The notes: generated from the sequence alone by a model not told the origin. A stretch of DNA of 64,000 nt from Diaminobutyricibacter sp. McL0608 (GCF_039613825.1 NZ_CP154826.1:248001-312000); one strand, 5' to 3'; shown: positions 51,318-60,518, counted from the stretch's first letter. A program made the numbers and translations.

Positions 51318-54300
51318 GTGACCGAACCATCCGACGGGATCCTCGACCGCAGTGACGAAGCGCCGGCACCCCGCACGCTCCTCGACATCTTCCGCGCCAC
51401 GACGGCAGCGTATCCCGAGGCGTCCGCGCTTGAGGACGGCCGCGGGGCGCTCAGCTATCGCGAGCTGATGGCTCGCGTGGTCGCGACGGCGGCCCGACTG
51501 AACCTGGCCGGTGTGCACCGGGGTGATCGTGTCGGAATCCGGATGCCGTCCGGGTCACGCGAACTGTACATCTCGATCCTCGCGGTGCTGGCGGCGGGTG
51601 CCGCCTACGTCCCGGTGGATGCCGACGACCCGCAGGAACGAGCCGACCTCGTCTTCGGCGAAGCACAGGTCCGGGGTGTGATCTCGGGCGACGGCGACTA
51701 CGTGCCGACGGCGCACGAGGATGAGGTGGGCGCACCGGCAGAGGACGAGGATGTCGCGCTGTTCGCCGGCGCGCCACCGCATCCGAGCACGGCTGTGAAC
51801 GCCATCGTCACCCCGCCGACGCCGCAGGACGACGCCTGGATCATCTTCACGTCCGGCTCGACCGGAACCCCGAAGGGTGTCGCGGTGTCGCACCGCTCCG
51901 CCGCCGCGTTCGTCGACGCCGAGGCGCGTTTGTTCCTGCAGGGCGAGCCGATCGGTCCCGGCGACCGGGTGCTCGCCGGCCTCTCCGTCGCGTTCGACGC
52001 GTCGTGCGAGGAGATGTGGCTCGCCTGGCGCCACGGCGCCTGCCTGGTGCCGGCCCCGCGTTCGCTGGTGCGCAGCGGCATGGATCTCGGTCCCTGGCTG
52101 ACGACCCACGGCATCACGATCGTCTCGACGGTCCCGACGCTTGCGGCGTTGTGGCCGGCCGAGTCGCTCGAGAACGTCCGGCTGCTGATCTTCGGCGGCG
52201 AGGCGTGCCCGCCCGAACTCGTCGATCGTCTCGCGGTCGACGGCCGCGAAGTGTGGAACACGTACGGCCCGACCGAGGCGACCGTCGTCGCGTGCGCCGC
52301 CCTCGTGCAGTCCGGTGAACCGGTGCGGATCGGTCTTCCGCTCGACGGCTGGATTCTCGCCGTCGTCGATTCCGCCGGCAACCCCGTCGCGGTGGGCGAA
52401 CCGGGCGAACTGATCATCGGCGGCGTGGGGCTGGCCCGGTACCTCGACCCGGCGAAGGATGCGGAGAAGTACGCGCCGTTCCCCTCTCTCGGCTGGGATC
52501 GCGCCTACCGCAGCGGCGACCTCGTACGCTTCGATCCCGCGGGGCTGCTCTTCCAGGGCCGGGCCGACGACCAGGTGAAGGTCGGGGGCAGACGCATCGA
52601 GCTGGGCGAGATCGAGTCGGCACTGCAGAACCTGCCGGGGGTGTCCGGTGCTGCGGCTGCGGTGCGGAAGACGGATGCGGGCAACCAGGTGCTCGTCGGC
52701 TACCTCGCCGTGAGTGACCCGGCCGCGTTCGATCGCGGCTCCGCCCTGATCCGGCTGCGCGAGGAGTTGCCCGCAGCACTGGTCCCACTGCTCGCGGTCG
52801 TCGGCGACCTGCCGACGCGCACCTCGGGCAAGGTCGACCGGGCGGCACTCCCGTGGCCCCTGCCCGACCTGGATCCCGGCGAGGCCGACCTCGACCCCGG
52901 GCTGCGCGAACTCGCCGCCCACTGGCAGGCGGTCCTCGGCCTGCCGGTGTCGAATGCCGCGGACAACTTCTTCGACCTCGGCGGAGGGTCGCTCGCCGCC
53001 GCGCAGCTCGTGGCGCGCATCCGGCAGCGCGATCCGGAGTTCACGGTCGCCGACATCTACGCGCATCCGCGGCTCGGGGCAATGGCGGAGGAGGTCGCGT
53101 CCCGCATCGGCGATCGTTCGGCGGGCGAATCCACGCACATCGTGCCGCCGACACCGCGACGGATGCAATGGCTTCAGACGGTCCTGGGCGTCCCCCTGTT
53201 CGTCCTGAGCGGCTTTCGGTGGCTCCTCTATCTGCTCACGGCGAGCACGATCCTCCACTGGTTCGGCGCTTTCGACGCCCTGCCCACCGCGAACGTCTGG
53301 TTCCTCATCGTCGGCCTGATCATCTTCGCCACCCCGTTCGGGCGCATGGCGATCTCAGTGGTCTGCGCGCGGCTGTTGTTGTCGGGCGTCAGCGCCGGGG
53401 ACTACCCGCGCGGGGGAGGAGTGCACCTGCGCCTGTGGCTAGCCGAGCAGGTCGCGCACCAGGTCGGCGCGGTCAGCCTCGCCGGGGCCCCGTGGATCTC
53501 GTACTACGCGCGGGCGCTCGGTGCCAGGATCGCGCCGGAGGTCGACCTGCACTCCCTGCCTCCGGTGACGGGTATGCTGCGCATCGGCACTGGAGCCGCG
53601 ATCGAACCCGAGGTGGACCTGTCCGGCTACTGGATCGATGGAGACACGCTCCGCATCGGGGCGGTCCGGATCGGCGCGAACAGCACGATCGGTGCGCGCA
53701 GCACGCTGCTTCCGGGAACCCGGATAGGCAAGAATGCCGCGATCACGCCGGGCTCCTCGGTGTTCGGCCGCGTTCCCGCGGGGCAGGTGTGGGCCGGTTC
53801 GCCGGCCGTCCGCGTCGGCAAGGCCGACCAGTGGTGGGATCCGGTGCGGCCGCCACTGCGCACCCGCTGGCTGGTCGGGTACGGGGCGTCTGCGATCATC
53901 CTCTCGCTGCTTCCGATCGTCGCGTTCGCCGCGGCCGGCGTGATCGTCGCCTTCTTCATCCGCGATGCCCCGACTCTCGGCGACGTCGCCTGGCGGTCCC
54001 TCGCCGCCCTGATCCCGGCGACGCTCGTGGCCGGGGTGATCCTCGGCGGCCTGGTCGTCGTCCTCGTCCGCCTGTTCTCCCTCGGGGTCGCCGAGGGCGT
54101 CTTCCCGGTTCGTGGCCGGGTCGGCTGGCAGGTGTGGACGATCGAACGCCTGCTCGACATGGCGCGAACGCTGCTGTTCCCCCTCTACTCGAGCCTGTTC
54201 ACGCCGGTCTGGCTTCGGATGCTCGGAGCTACGGTCGGTCGTGACGTCGAGGCGTCGACGGTCCTGCTGCTGCCGAGCATGACCACCATCCGCGACGGCG

Positions 54301-55280
54301 CCTTCCTCGCCGACGACACCCTGGTCGCGTCCTACGAACTCGGCGGCGGTCGGGTACGGATCGCCCGGGCGGAGATCGGAGCCCGCGCGTTCCTCGGCAA
54401 TTCCGGGATGGCCGGGGCCGGCCACCGCGTGCCTCGCGACGGTCTGGTGGCCGTGCTCTCGGCGGCCCCCCGCAAGTCGAAGCCCGGTTCGTCGTGGCTC
54501 GGCTCACCGCCCGTGCGCCTGAGGCGGCAGGCCGCATCCACGGACGAGAGCCGCACGTTCGCGCCCCCGACCTATCTCCGGGTCGCCCGCGCGCTTTGGG
54601 AGTTGTGCCGCATCATTCCCGTCTTCGTCACGTGCGCCGTCGGTCTCGGAGTACTGTTCACGCTGGCGGCGCTCGTCGAGGCGTGGGGGACGCTCGTGGC
54701 GGTGCTCCTGAGTGGTGTCGTGATGCTCGCGGCCGGAGCGGTCGCCGCCGGCGCGAGCACCGTGGGGAAGTGGCTGCTGGTGGGGCGCATCCGGGTGGGC
54801 GAGCATCCGCTCTGGTCGTCCTTCGTGTGGCGCAGCGAAGTCTCCGATACGTTCGTCGAGATGGTGTCGGCACCCTGGTTCGCCCAGGCCGCGGCCGGCA
54901 CCCCCGCACTCGTCTGGTGGCTGCGCAGCCTCGGCGCCTCGATCGGCCGTGGCGTCTGGTGCGACAGCTACTGGCTTCCCGAAGCCGACCTCGTGACACT
55001 GGGTGACGCATCCACCGTCAACCGCGGGTGCGTTGTGCAAACCCACCTCTTCCATGATCGAATCATGAGCATGGATACCGTCATCCTCGATGCCGGAGCG
55101 ACCATCGGGCCGCACAGCGTCATCCTGCCCGCGGCCCGGATCGGCGCCCACGCGACGGTCGGTCCGGCTTCGCTCGTGATGCGTGGCGAGTTCGTGCCCG
55201 AACGCACCCGCTGGAGCGGCAACCCGATCGGGCCGTGGCGTGAAGTCACCATCGCCGACTACCACGCGACGGTGACCTGA
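51318..55280 (+). CDS. Pls/PosA-type membrane NRPS (epsilon-polylysine synthetase class)
   Basis: 1320 residues; GTG start with GGAG 8 nt upstream. Adenylation domain (about 20-510): FTSGSTGTPKGVAV (A3), AFDASCEEMWLAWRHG (family-specific A4), NTYGPTEA (A5), YRSGDLVRF (A7), RRIELGEIE (A8) and RTSGKVDRA (A10 Lys). Carrier domain FFDLGGGSLAAAQ near 550-565 with the pantetheine Ser. Then at least six TM segments in pairs, interleaved with C-terminal repeat domains that contain left-handed beta-helix hexapeptides (IGANSTIGARS, IGKNAAITPGS; again GATIGPHSVILPA). This A-T-TM-tandem-C plan without condensation or thioesterase domains defines Pls. Product unknown. Confidence 0.9.
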   Translation: MTEPSDGILDRSDEAPAPRTLLDIFRATTAAYPEASALEDGRGALSYRELMARVVATAARLNLAGVHRGDRVGIRMPSGSRELYISILAVLAAGAAYVPVDADDPQERADLVFGEAQVRGVISGDGDYVPTAHEDEVGAPAEDEDVALFAGAPPHPSTAVNAIVTPPTPQDDAWIIFTSGSTGTPKGVAVSHRSAAAFVDAEARLFLQGEPIGPGDRVLAGLSVAFDASCEEMWLAWRHGACLVPAPRSLVRSGMDLGPWLTTHGITIVSTVPTLAALWPAESLENVRLLIFGGEACPPELVDRLAVDGREVWNTYGPTEATVVACAALVQSGEPVRIGLPLDGWILAVVDSAGNPVAVGEPGELIIGGVGLARYLDPAKDAEKYAPFPSLGWDRAYRSGDLVRFDPAGLLFQGRADDQVKVGGRRIELGEIESALQNLPGVSGAAAAVRKTDAGNQVLVGYLAVSDPAAFDRGSALIRLREELPAALVPLLAVVGDLPTRTSGKVDRAALPWPLPDLDPGEADLDPGLRELAAHWQAVLGLPVSNAADNFFDLGGGSLAAAQLVARIRQRDPEFTVADIYAHPRLGAMAEEVASRIGDRSAGESTHIVPPTPRRMQWLQTVLGVPLFVLSGFRWLLYLLTASTILHWFGAFDALPTANVWFLIVGLIIFATPFGRMAISVVCARLLLSGVSAGDYPRGGGVHLRLWLAEQVAHQVGAVSLAGAPWISYYARALGARIAPEVDLHSLPPVTGMLRIGTGAAIEPEVDLSGYWIDGDTLRIGAVRIGANSTIGARSTLLPGTRIGKNAAITPGSSVFGRVPAGQVWAGSPAVRVGKADQWWDPVRPPLRTRWLVGYGASAIILSLLPIVAFAAAGVIVAFFIRDAPTLGDVAWRSLAALIPATLVAGVILGGLVVVLVRLFSLGVAEGVFPVRGRVGWQVWTIERLLDMARTLLFPLYSSLFTPVWLRMLGATVGRDVEASTVLLLPSMTTIRDGAFLADDTLVASYELGGGRVRIARAEIGARAFLGNSGMAGAGHRVPRDGLVAVLSAAPRKSKPGSSWLGSPPVRLRRQAASTDESRTFAPPTYLRVARALWELCRIIPVFVTCAVGLGVLFTLAALVEAWGTLVAVLLSGVVMLAAGAVAAGASTVGKWLLVGRIRVGEHPLWSSFVWRSEVSDTFVEMVSAPWFAQAAAGTPALVWWLRSLGASIGRGVWCDSYWLPEADLVTLGDASTVNRGCVVQTHLFHDRIMSMDTVILDAGATIGPHSVILPAARIGAHATVGPASLVMRGEFVPERTRWSGNPIGPWREVTIADYHATVT

Positions 55281-56620
55281 TGCCAACCATCCCCGCGGGC
55301 GCCAGGACTGCCGGCGACCCGTACCTTCCGCAGTCGGGAAACGGCGGCTACTCCGTCGAGTCGTACGACCTCGACCTCCGCTACAAGGTCGCAACCAACC
55401 GGCTGGACGCGACAGCCGTGATCCGGGCGATGAGCATTCAGGGGCTGCGGTCGTTCACCCTCGATCTGGTGCGTCTTCGCGCATCCCGGGTCCGCGTCAA
55501 CGGCAGCAAGCGCACCCGGTTCAGCCAGACGACGACGAAGCTGGTCGTGACACCGGAGGAGCCGATCGGCCTGGGCGAGCTGTTCACGGTCGAGATCGAC
55601 TATGCCGGTGCGCCGGCACCACGACGCAGTCACTGGGGTCAGGTCGGGTGGGAGGAGCTCACCGATGGGGTGATCGTCGCGTCGCAGCCGTCGGGCGCGC
55701 CCACCTGGTTCCCCTGCAACGACCACCCTGCGGACAAGGCGAGCTACCGCATCCGAGTCACCTGCGAGCAGGCGTACACCGTGCTCGCGAACGGGGTGCT
55801 GTTCGACCACACGGTGTCGGCCGGCCGCGGATCCTGGTCGTTCGAGCAGCCGGAGCCGACGTCGACCTACCTGGCGACCGTGCAGATCGGCCGCTATGTC
55901 ACCGAGACCCGCGACCTCGCGGGCGTTCCGGGTGTCATCGCGTACGCGCCGGAGGTGGATGCGCGGGTGCGGGCCGACTTCGACCCGCTCGAGCGGATGA
56001 TGGGCTTCTTCATCGAGTCCTTCGGGCCGTACCCGTTCGCCGACTACAGCGTCGTCGTCACCGCGGATGACCTCGAGATCCCGCTCGAAGCGCAGGGTGT
56101 CGCGATCTTCGGTGCGAATCATGCGGATGGCGAGGGTGGCTCCGAGCGGCTCATCGCGCACGAACTCGCGCACCAATGGTTCGGCAACAGCGTCGGGATC
56201 GCAGCCTGGAAGCACATCTGGCTCAACGAAGGTTTCGCTTGCTACTCCGAGTGGCTCTGGTCGGAGCACTCGGGAGGACAGACGGCGGATGAGCTGGCGC
56301 GCCGGTACCACGCGGGACTCCGTTCGCTGCCGCAGGACATCGTCGTCGGCGATCCCGGGCCCGCGCTCATGTTCGACGACCGCGTCTACAAGAGGGGCGC
56401 GCTCACACTGCATGCGTTGCGGCTGACGATCGGCGACGACCGCTTCTTCGCCCTGCTGCGCGCGTGGACTGCAGCGCGTCGGCACGGCACTGCGACGACC
56501 GACGACTTCCGCGAACTGGCCGACGAGCATGCCGAGGAGGATCTCGGAAAGTTCTTCGAGCACTGGCTGGTGGCGACCGCGCTGCCGCGCCTGCCGCGCT
56601 CGACGAAGGTCAGGTCCTGA
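55280..56620 (+). CDS. M1 family zinc metallopeptidase
   Basis: 446 residues, shorter than full aminopeptidase N (about 850): only the N-terminal beta domain and catalytic domain are present. Zinc site HELAHQWFGN with the distant Glu in WLNEGFACYSEW; the usual GAMEN-type loop reads LEAQGVAIFG. No signal peptide. The ATG shares one base with the stop of the NRPS gene (TGATG), so the two proteins are made together. Enzymes that degrade epsilon-polylysine in producers are zinc aminopeptidases, so a role in trimming or self-protection is plausible. Confidence 0.88.
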   Translation: MPTIPAGARTAGDPYLPQSGNGGYSVESYDLDLRYKVATNRLDATAVIRAMSIQGLRSFTLDLVRLRASRVRVNGSKRTRFSQTTTKLVVTPEEPIGLGELFTVEIDYAGAPAPRRSHWGQVGWEELTDGVIVASQPSGAPTWFPCNDHPADKASYRIRVTCEQAYTVLANGVLFDHTVSAGRGSWSFEQPEPTSTYLATVQIGRYVTETRDLAGVPGVIAYAPEVDARVRADFDPLERMMGFFIESFGPYPFADYSVVVTADDLEIPLEAQGVAIFGANHADGEGGSERLIAHELAHQWFGNSVGIAAWKHIWLNEGFACYSEWLWSEHSGGQTADELARRYHAGLRSLPQDIVVGDPGPALMFDDRVYKRGALTLHALRLTIGDDRFFALLRAWTAARRHGTATTDDFRELADEHAEEDLGKFFEHWLVATALPRLPRSTKVRS

Positions 56621-57245
56621 CGGCGATGCTGGCGGTGTGACCGGGGCCGAGGTCGAGCGGTTCGAGCGTGTAGCGGGTGTCTGAGCCGTCGATCGTGGCG
56701 CGGACGTCGTCGCCGTCGTCGGTGACGCGCACCGAGCGCGGATCGACGCGGAGTCCTCGGCCGTCGGCCTTCAGGACCGCTTCGACGCGGGTCCAGTGCT
56801 GCAGGGGATCGCCCCCGGATGCTCCGGCCACGCTCGCGATCGCACGGTCGCGTTCGGGCGTGTGTGCGGCATCCGACCGCTCGACGTCGATGCCGACCGC
56901 GGGCGCCCACGCCGCTGCCGCGACGACGAGCCCGTCGGAGTGTGCGAGTCCGAGCCGGAGGTTCGTGGCCGCCGGGGGAGCGAGGACGGCCGGACGCCCG
57001 TGGGCTCCGCCGCAGAACGGGCACCGGGCTTCGATGACCACCTCGTCCGGGTCAGCGCCGGCGACCGACGCGACAAGCTCGCGCAGGAGGCGGCGGCCGG
57101 CGAGGAAGGTGCGGGCCGGCTCCGGCCGGAGCGAGCCGTAGCGCGCGAACTCGGCCGCCGTCAGCAGGTGTGATGCGTCAGCGTCAGCGTGCGCGCCGTC
57201 AGCGTCAGGGTGCGCGTCGTCGCGCTCGACCGGCGCCCAGCGCAC
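56610..57245 (-). CDS. Sfp-type 4'-phosphopantetheinyl transferase
   Basis: About 211 residues from the GTG at 57245. RTFLAGRRLLRELVA, CPFCGGAHGRPAV, LRLGLAHSDGLVVAAA, the Mg-binding AVGIDVERSD (about 116-125) and the WTRVEAVLKADG motif (W-x-KEA-type, here VEAVLK) mark the family. It would add the pantetheine arm to the NRPS carrier domain. It faces the M1 gene and overlaps its end by 11 bp. The frame is open upstream to a CTG at 57302 that overlaps the previous stop (CTGA); that could be the true start. Confidence 0.85.
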   Translation of the reverse strand: MRWAPVERDDAHPDADGAHADADASHLLTAAEFARYGSLRPEPARTFLAGRRLLRELVASVAGADPDEVVIEARCPFCGGAHGRPAVLAPPAATNLRLGLAHSDGLVVAAAAWAPAVGIDVERSDAAHTPERDRAIASVAGASGGDPLQHWTRVEAVLKADGRGLRVDPRSVRVTDDGDDVRATIDGSDTRYTLEPLDLGPGHTASIAVRT

Positions 57246-57298
57246 CTCGACCGGGACGCCCGCGATGGTGCGCGCATCCTGTCCAGCGATCGGGACCG

Positions 57299-57514
57299 TC
57301 AGGCGCTCGTCGCTACTTCGTCACGGAGGCGAGCCTTCGCGCCGTGCTCCACGAGCACGGGGATGTAGTCGCGGATCGGCTTGCCTTCCAGCGACTGCCG
57401 CTCGCTCTGGACGATCTCGTCGATCCGACTGCGCGGGATCGACGGGAATCGCTCGGCAAGTCGGTCGACCACCTCTGCGACGGCTTTGTTCTCATCAAGC
57501 TCGTTCACACTCAC
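57299..57514 (-). CDS. Small three-helix-bundle domain protein
   Basis: 71 residues: AVAEVVDRLAERFPSIPRSR, IDEIVQSERQSLEGKPIRDY and IPVLVEHGAKARLRDEV, three predicted amphipathic helices as in the small actinobacterial three-helix dimerisation-domain proteins (related to DUF3562). GTG start. Directly upstream of the phosphopantetheinyl transferase on the same strand, with ends touching, so probably one transcript. Role unknown. The 205 bp before it contain no gene I can support. Confidence 0.7.
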   Translation of the reverse strand: MSVNELDENKAVAEVVDRLAERFPSIPRSRIDEIVQSERQSLEGKPIRDYIPVLVEHGAKARLRDEVATSA

Positions 57515-57719
57515 AAAGCTGAGTGTCCAACTCTGCGAGCCGGTCTGTCAATGCCTGCCGCCCGTGAGTGCGGTGTCTCGTCACGTCCGCCCCCTGCGCG
57601 AGCAGCAGCACACGTGACGAAACGCAGCAGTCGCGGCGCACGCACGGGAGCGCCGACAGGGGAGCGCGGGCGCACGGGCTGCTAGCGTGAGCACACCGAC
57701 GCACGAGGAAGGCAGGGAC

Positions 57720-58043
57720 GTGACAACGGATGCTGCAGCGCAGGACTACAACAGCCTGACGATCGAGCTCGCCGAAGACGAAGACTACGACGTCGACATC
57801 GCCGCCGACGGACTGCTCGTGCGCGGCCGGCTCTTCGCCTTCCTCGAGGAGGACGACCTCGTCGTCGAGCTGCCCGAGGAACGAGCGAACGACCTCAAAG
57901 CACGCGGGGTCGCCGCCCCCTTCCGCGCGGCCGGCCACCCGACCCGCGACTGGGTGCGCGTGAGCGACCGCCAGCTCTGGTCGGAACTCGCCCGCGAGTC
58001 GCACACCTTCGTCGGCGAGCCTGCCGTCGGCGGCGAATCCTGA
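57720..58043 (+). CDS. TfoX-N-like small protein (relative of 3250 gene)
   Basis: 107 residues from the GTG at 57720 (AGGAAGGCAGG upstream). VRGRLFAFLEEDDLVVELP, ERANDLKARGVAAPFRA and DWVRVSDRQLWSELARESHTF line up with the FQGRIFAML, LVVKLP and WSDLAHEAF segments of the protein at 3250. An acidic N-terminal extension of about 35 residues is specific to this copy. Function unknown. Confidence 0.72.
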   Translation: MTTDAAAQDYNSLTIELAEDEDYDVDIAADGLLVRGRLFAFLEEDDLVVELPEERANDLKARGVAAPFRAAGHPTRDWVRVSDRQLWSELARESHTFVGEPAVGGES

Positions 58044-58072
58044 GCGGGTCGCGCGGCCTCACGATCCGGCCG

Positions 58073-58774
58073 GTGCCGGCTTTCACGCCGTTCGTCATTG
58101 TCAGCGTCATCCAGGTGGTTGCGATCGCGACGGGTGCGGATGCTCTGGTCCAGGTCACGAAGCCGCTCTTGATGCCCGCGCTCGCCATCGCCGTCGTGCT
58201 CGCGCGTCTCGGACGCCGTTTCACCCTCCCCACCGGACTGCTGCTGCTCGCGATCGGCCTGTCCTGGCTGGGCGACCTGGCCCTCATGGTGCCCGGCGAC
58301 CTCTGGTTCGTGGTCGGCCTCGGGTCGTTCCTTCTCGCACACGTCGCGTACCTGGTGCTGTTCCTCCGGGTCGGTGGGCTGGGCCGGCCCCGCGCCTGGT
58401 CGATCGTCTACGCAGTCTGGTTCGTCGTGTTCCTCGCGGTGCTCATCCCCGGGCTGGGATCGCTTGTGGTACCCGTCGTGTTGTACGGTCTCGTGCTCGG
58501 CTCGATGGCGACCGCGGCGACGCGCGTCTCGGGATGGGTGGCCGCGGGTGCTGCCGTCTTCGTCGTCTCGGACACGATCCTCGCGCTATCCAGATTCCTT
58601 CCGGGCTTGGTGATCCCGGCGCACGACACGCTCACGATGCTCACCTACTGCGTCGGGCAGGGGGTCATCGCGGCAGGCGTGCTCGCGGTGCTCGCCCGGA
58701 CCAGCACGGCATCCGCGATGTCGGCGCCCGGCGCGCCGGACTCGCCAGACCTGTCAGGCGCTCGCCCGGCGTGA
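58073..58774 (+). CDS. YhhN family membrane protein (lysoplasmalogenase-like)
   Basis: 233 residues, about eight TM segments. VTKPLLMPALAIAVVL near residue 28, LSWLGDLALM (conserved Asp), GLGSFLLAHVAYLVLF and VVSDTILALSRF are the YhhN/TMEM86 landmarks; the two Asp residues form the active site in lysoplasmalogenases, which cleave vinyl-ether lysolipids. The GTG at 58073 is uncertain since the frame stays open further upstream. Confidence 0.85.
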   Translation: MPAFTPFVIVSVIQVVAIATGADALVQVTKPLLMPALAIAVVLARLGRRFTLPTGLLLLAIGLSWLGDLALMVPGDLWFVVGLGSFLLAHVAYLVLFLRVGGLGRPRAWSIVYAVWFVVFLAVLIPGLGSLVVPVVLYGLVLGSMATAATRVSGWVAAGAAVFVVSDTILALSRFLPGLVIPAHDTLTMLTYCVGQGVIAAGVLAVLARTSTASAMSAPGAPDSPDLSGARPA

Positions 58775-59050
58775 CAACAGCTCGTTGCGCTCCGGATGCT
58801 TCTCGAACCATTCGGCGACGTACCAGCACATCGGAACGATGCGGTAGTCGGTCGTCGCTTCGACGTCGTCGACCGCGAAAGCGACCAGTTCGCCGGCGAG
58901 CCCGTGACCACGGAAATGCGGTGCCGTGTACGCCCGTCTCATCGAGATCGCGCTGCCCAGAACGGAGTAGTCGAGCACACCTGCCAGCTCGCCGTCGATG
59001 TGCACGGCGTAGCGGTTCGCATCCGGCTCATGCGTGAATTCCTTCGCCAT
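58754..59050 (-). CDS. GNAT-like acetyltransferase (COG2388 type)
   Basis: 98 residues: RYAVHIDGELAGVLDYSVL, RAYTAPHFRGHGLAGELVAF (acetyl-CoA loop, RGHGLA) and IVPMCWYVAEWFEKHPERNE, the usual ending of these minimal N-acetyltransferases. Acceptor unknown. Its 3' end overlaps the end of the convergent YhhN gene by 21 bp. Confidence 0.88.
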   Translation of the reverse strand: MAKEFTHEPDANRYAVHIDGELAGVLDYSVLGSAISMRRAYTAPHFRGHGLAGELVAFAVDDVEATTDYRIVPMCWYVAEWFEKHPERNELLSRRASA

Positions 59051-59209
59051 ATGCCCAGAATACGTCCGGTTCGCCGAGCGTGGCCCCGAACGTTCGCCCA
59101 GAGTATGGTTGGCCCTGTGGGAAACCCGACCCGCACCTCGGTTCCACCGCATACCGCAGCGCCACAGCAGGCCGCAGCGTGTCGAACGCCGTAGAACCGT
59201 GGAGGTACC

Positions 59210-59989
59210 GTGACCATCGAGTCGCACTTTCCGAGCCTTTCGCCTGTCCATGAAGCGCTGCTCGCGCAGGTGCCGGTGAGGGAGCATACGTTCATCGAGA
59301 CCGAAGAGATCGCGTACGAGCATGAGGGCCTGCCGCTCGAAGGGTACCTCGCCCGCGACACGCAGGCGGATGATCGCAGGCCGGCGGTGCTCATCCTCCA
59401 TGACTGGACAGGGGTGGGCGACAACGTTCGGATGCGCGCCCAGATGCTCGCGCGCCTCGGCTATGTCGCCTTCGCGGCCGACCTGTACGGTGCGGGGGTC
59501 CGGCCGACAGGCGAGGCTGCTTCCGCCGAGGCGGGCAAGTACTACCGCGACCTGCCGTTGCTGCGCGCCCGGGTCGCCGCCGGCTTCACGCACCTGTTGC
59601 AGCATCCGGCCGTCGACCCTGCGCGGCTGGCGGTCGTCGGCTACTGCTTCGGAGGCACCGCAGCGCTCGAGTTCGCGCGCACCGGCGCTCCCGCCCGCGG
59701 TGTGGTCTCGTTCCACGGGGGTCTCGTCACCCACGACCCCAGTGATGCGGGCACGATCGCGGCATCGCTGATGATCCTCACCGGGGCCGCGGATCCGGTG
59801 GTTCCCGACGAGGCGATCGGTGCGTTCAAAGATGAGCTGCGTGCGGCACCGCACGTCGACTGGCAGGTGACGAGTTACAGCGGCGCGCCGCATGCGTTCA
59901 CGGTGCCGGGGTCCGACCGGTACCGGCCGGTGGCGGATGCGCGCAGCTGGCGAGCGCTCGTCTGCTTCCTCGACGAGGTGTTCGCGTAG
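59210..59989 (+). CDS. Dienelactone hydrolase family protein
   Basis: 259 residues, alpha/beta hydrolase. LILHDWTGVGDNVR, YVAFAADLYGAGVRP, nucleophile Cys in VVGYCFGGTAAL (about 145), Asp in LTGAADPVVP and His in GAPHAFTVPGS complete the Cys-Asp-His triad of this family. GGAGGTACC precedes the GTG start. Substrate unknown. The YjbR gene begins five bases after its stop. Confidence 0.9.
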   Translation: MTIESHFPSLSPVHEALLAQVPVREHTFIETEEIAYEHEGLPLEGYLARDTQADDRRPAVLILHDWTGVGDNVRMRAQMLARLGYVAFAADLYGAGVRPTGEAASAEAGKYYRDLPLLRARVAAGFTHLLQHPAVDPARLAVVGYCFGGTAALEFARTGAPARGVVSFHGGLVTHDPSDAGTIAASLMILTGAADPVVPDEAIGAFKDELRAAPHVDWQVTSYSGAPHAFTVPGSDRYRPVADARSWRALVCFLDEVFA

Positions 59990-59993
59990 TCGA

Positions 59994-60374
59994 GTGGAAC
60001 ATCCGCTCCTGTTCGAGCCTGACGATCCGCTGGTCGATCGCCTTCGAGTTGTGTGCCTGCAGTTCCCCGAAGCGGTGGAGGTACTCGGCTGGGGGAGGCC
60101 GACCTTCCGCGCAGGCAAGAAGCAGTTCGCGGTCGCGGGTTCGAGCATGGACCGGCCGTATTCGGTCGTCTTCAAGCCCGATCCAGAGGAGCGCCTCGCC
60201 CTTCTCGAGGACGCGCGTTTCTTCGTCCCGCCCTACTACGGGCCGGCCGGTTGGCTCGCACTCGATTTCGACGGCGACGACACCGATTGGGTCGAACTGG
60301 CCGAACTCATGCAGACCTCATACCGTCAGGTCGCACTCAAGCGTCAATTGGCGGCGCTCGACGCCATCATGTAG
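59994..60374 (+). CDS. MmcQ/YjbR family protein
   Basis: 126 residues from the GTG at 59994. LQFPEAVEVLGWGRPTFRAG, KKQFAVAG and GWLALDFDGDDTDWVELAEL with the C-terminal helix (YRQVALKRQLAAL) fit the YjbR fold, a small DNA-binding-like family of unsettled role. Start overlaps the leader region just after the hydrolase stop, so they are coupled. Confidence 0.85.
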   Translation: MEHPLLFEPDDPLVDRLRVVCLQFPEAVEVLGWGRPTFRAGKKQFAVAGSSMDRPYSVVFKPDPEERLALLEDARFFVPPYYGPAGWLALDFDGDDTDWVELAELMQTSYRQVALKRQLAALDAIM

Positions 60375-60445
60375 TCTCTAACGTGGCTTGCGAGCGGTTA
60401 CCGCCCGCGGCCGGTGTGTTCCAGGCCTCGCCTGACACGCAAAGC

Positions 60446-60518
60446 GCGCCCGTAGCTCAACGGATAGAGCATCTGACTACGGATCAGAAGGTTGGGGGTT
60501 CGAATCCCTCCGGGCGCA
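60446..60518 (+). tRNA. tRNA-Arg (anticodon ACG)
   Basis: 73 nt cloverleaf: acceptor GCGCCCG (60446-60452) pairs with CGGGCGC (60511-60517), D arm GCTCAACGGATAGAGC, anticodon stem TCTGA/TCAGA around loop CTACGGA (anticodon ACG, reads CGU/CGC as inosine), T arm GGGGGTTCGAATCCCTC. CCA is not encoded. Confidence 0.97.

Noticed and set aside
51555-53258. 567-codon minus-strand frame
   Set aside because: Antisense to the adenylation domain of the NRPS; charged low-complexity composition.
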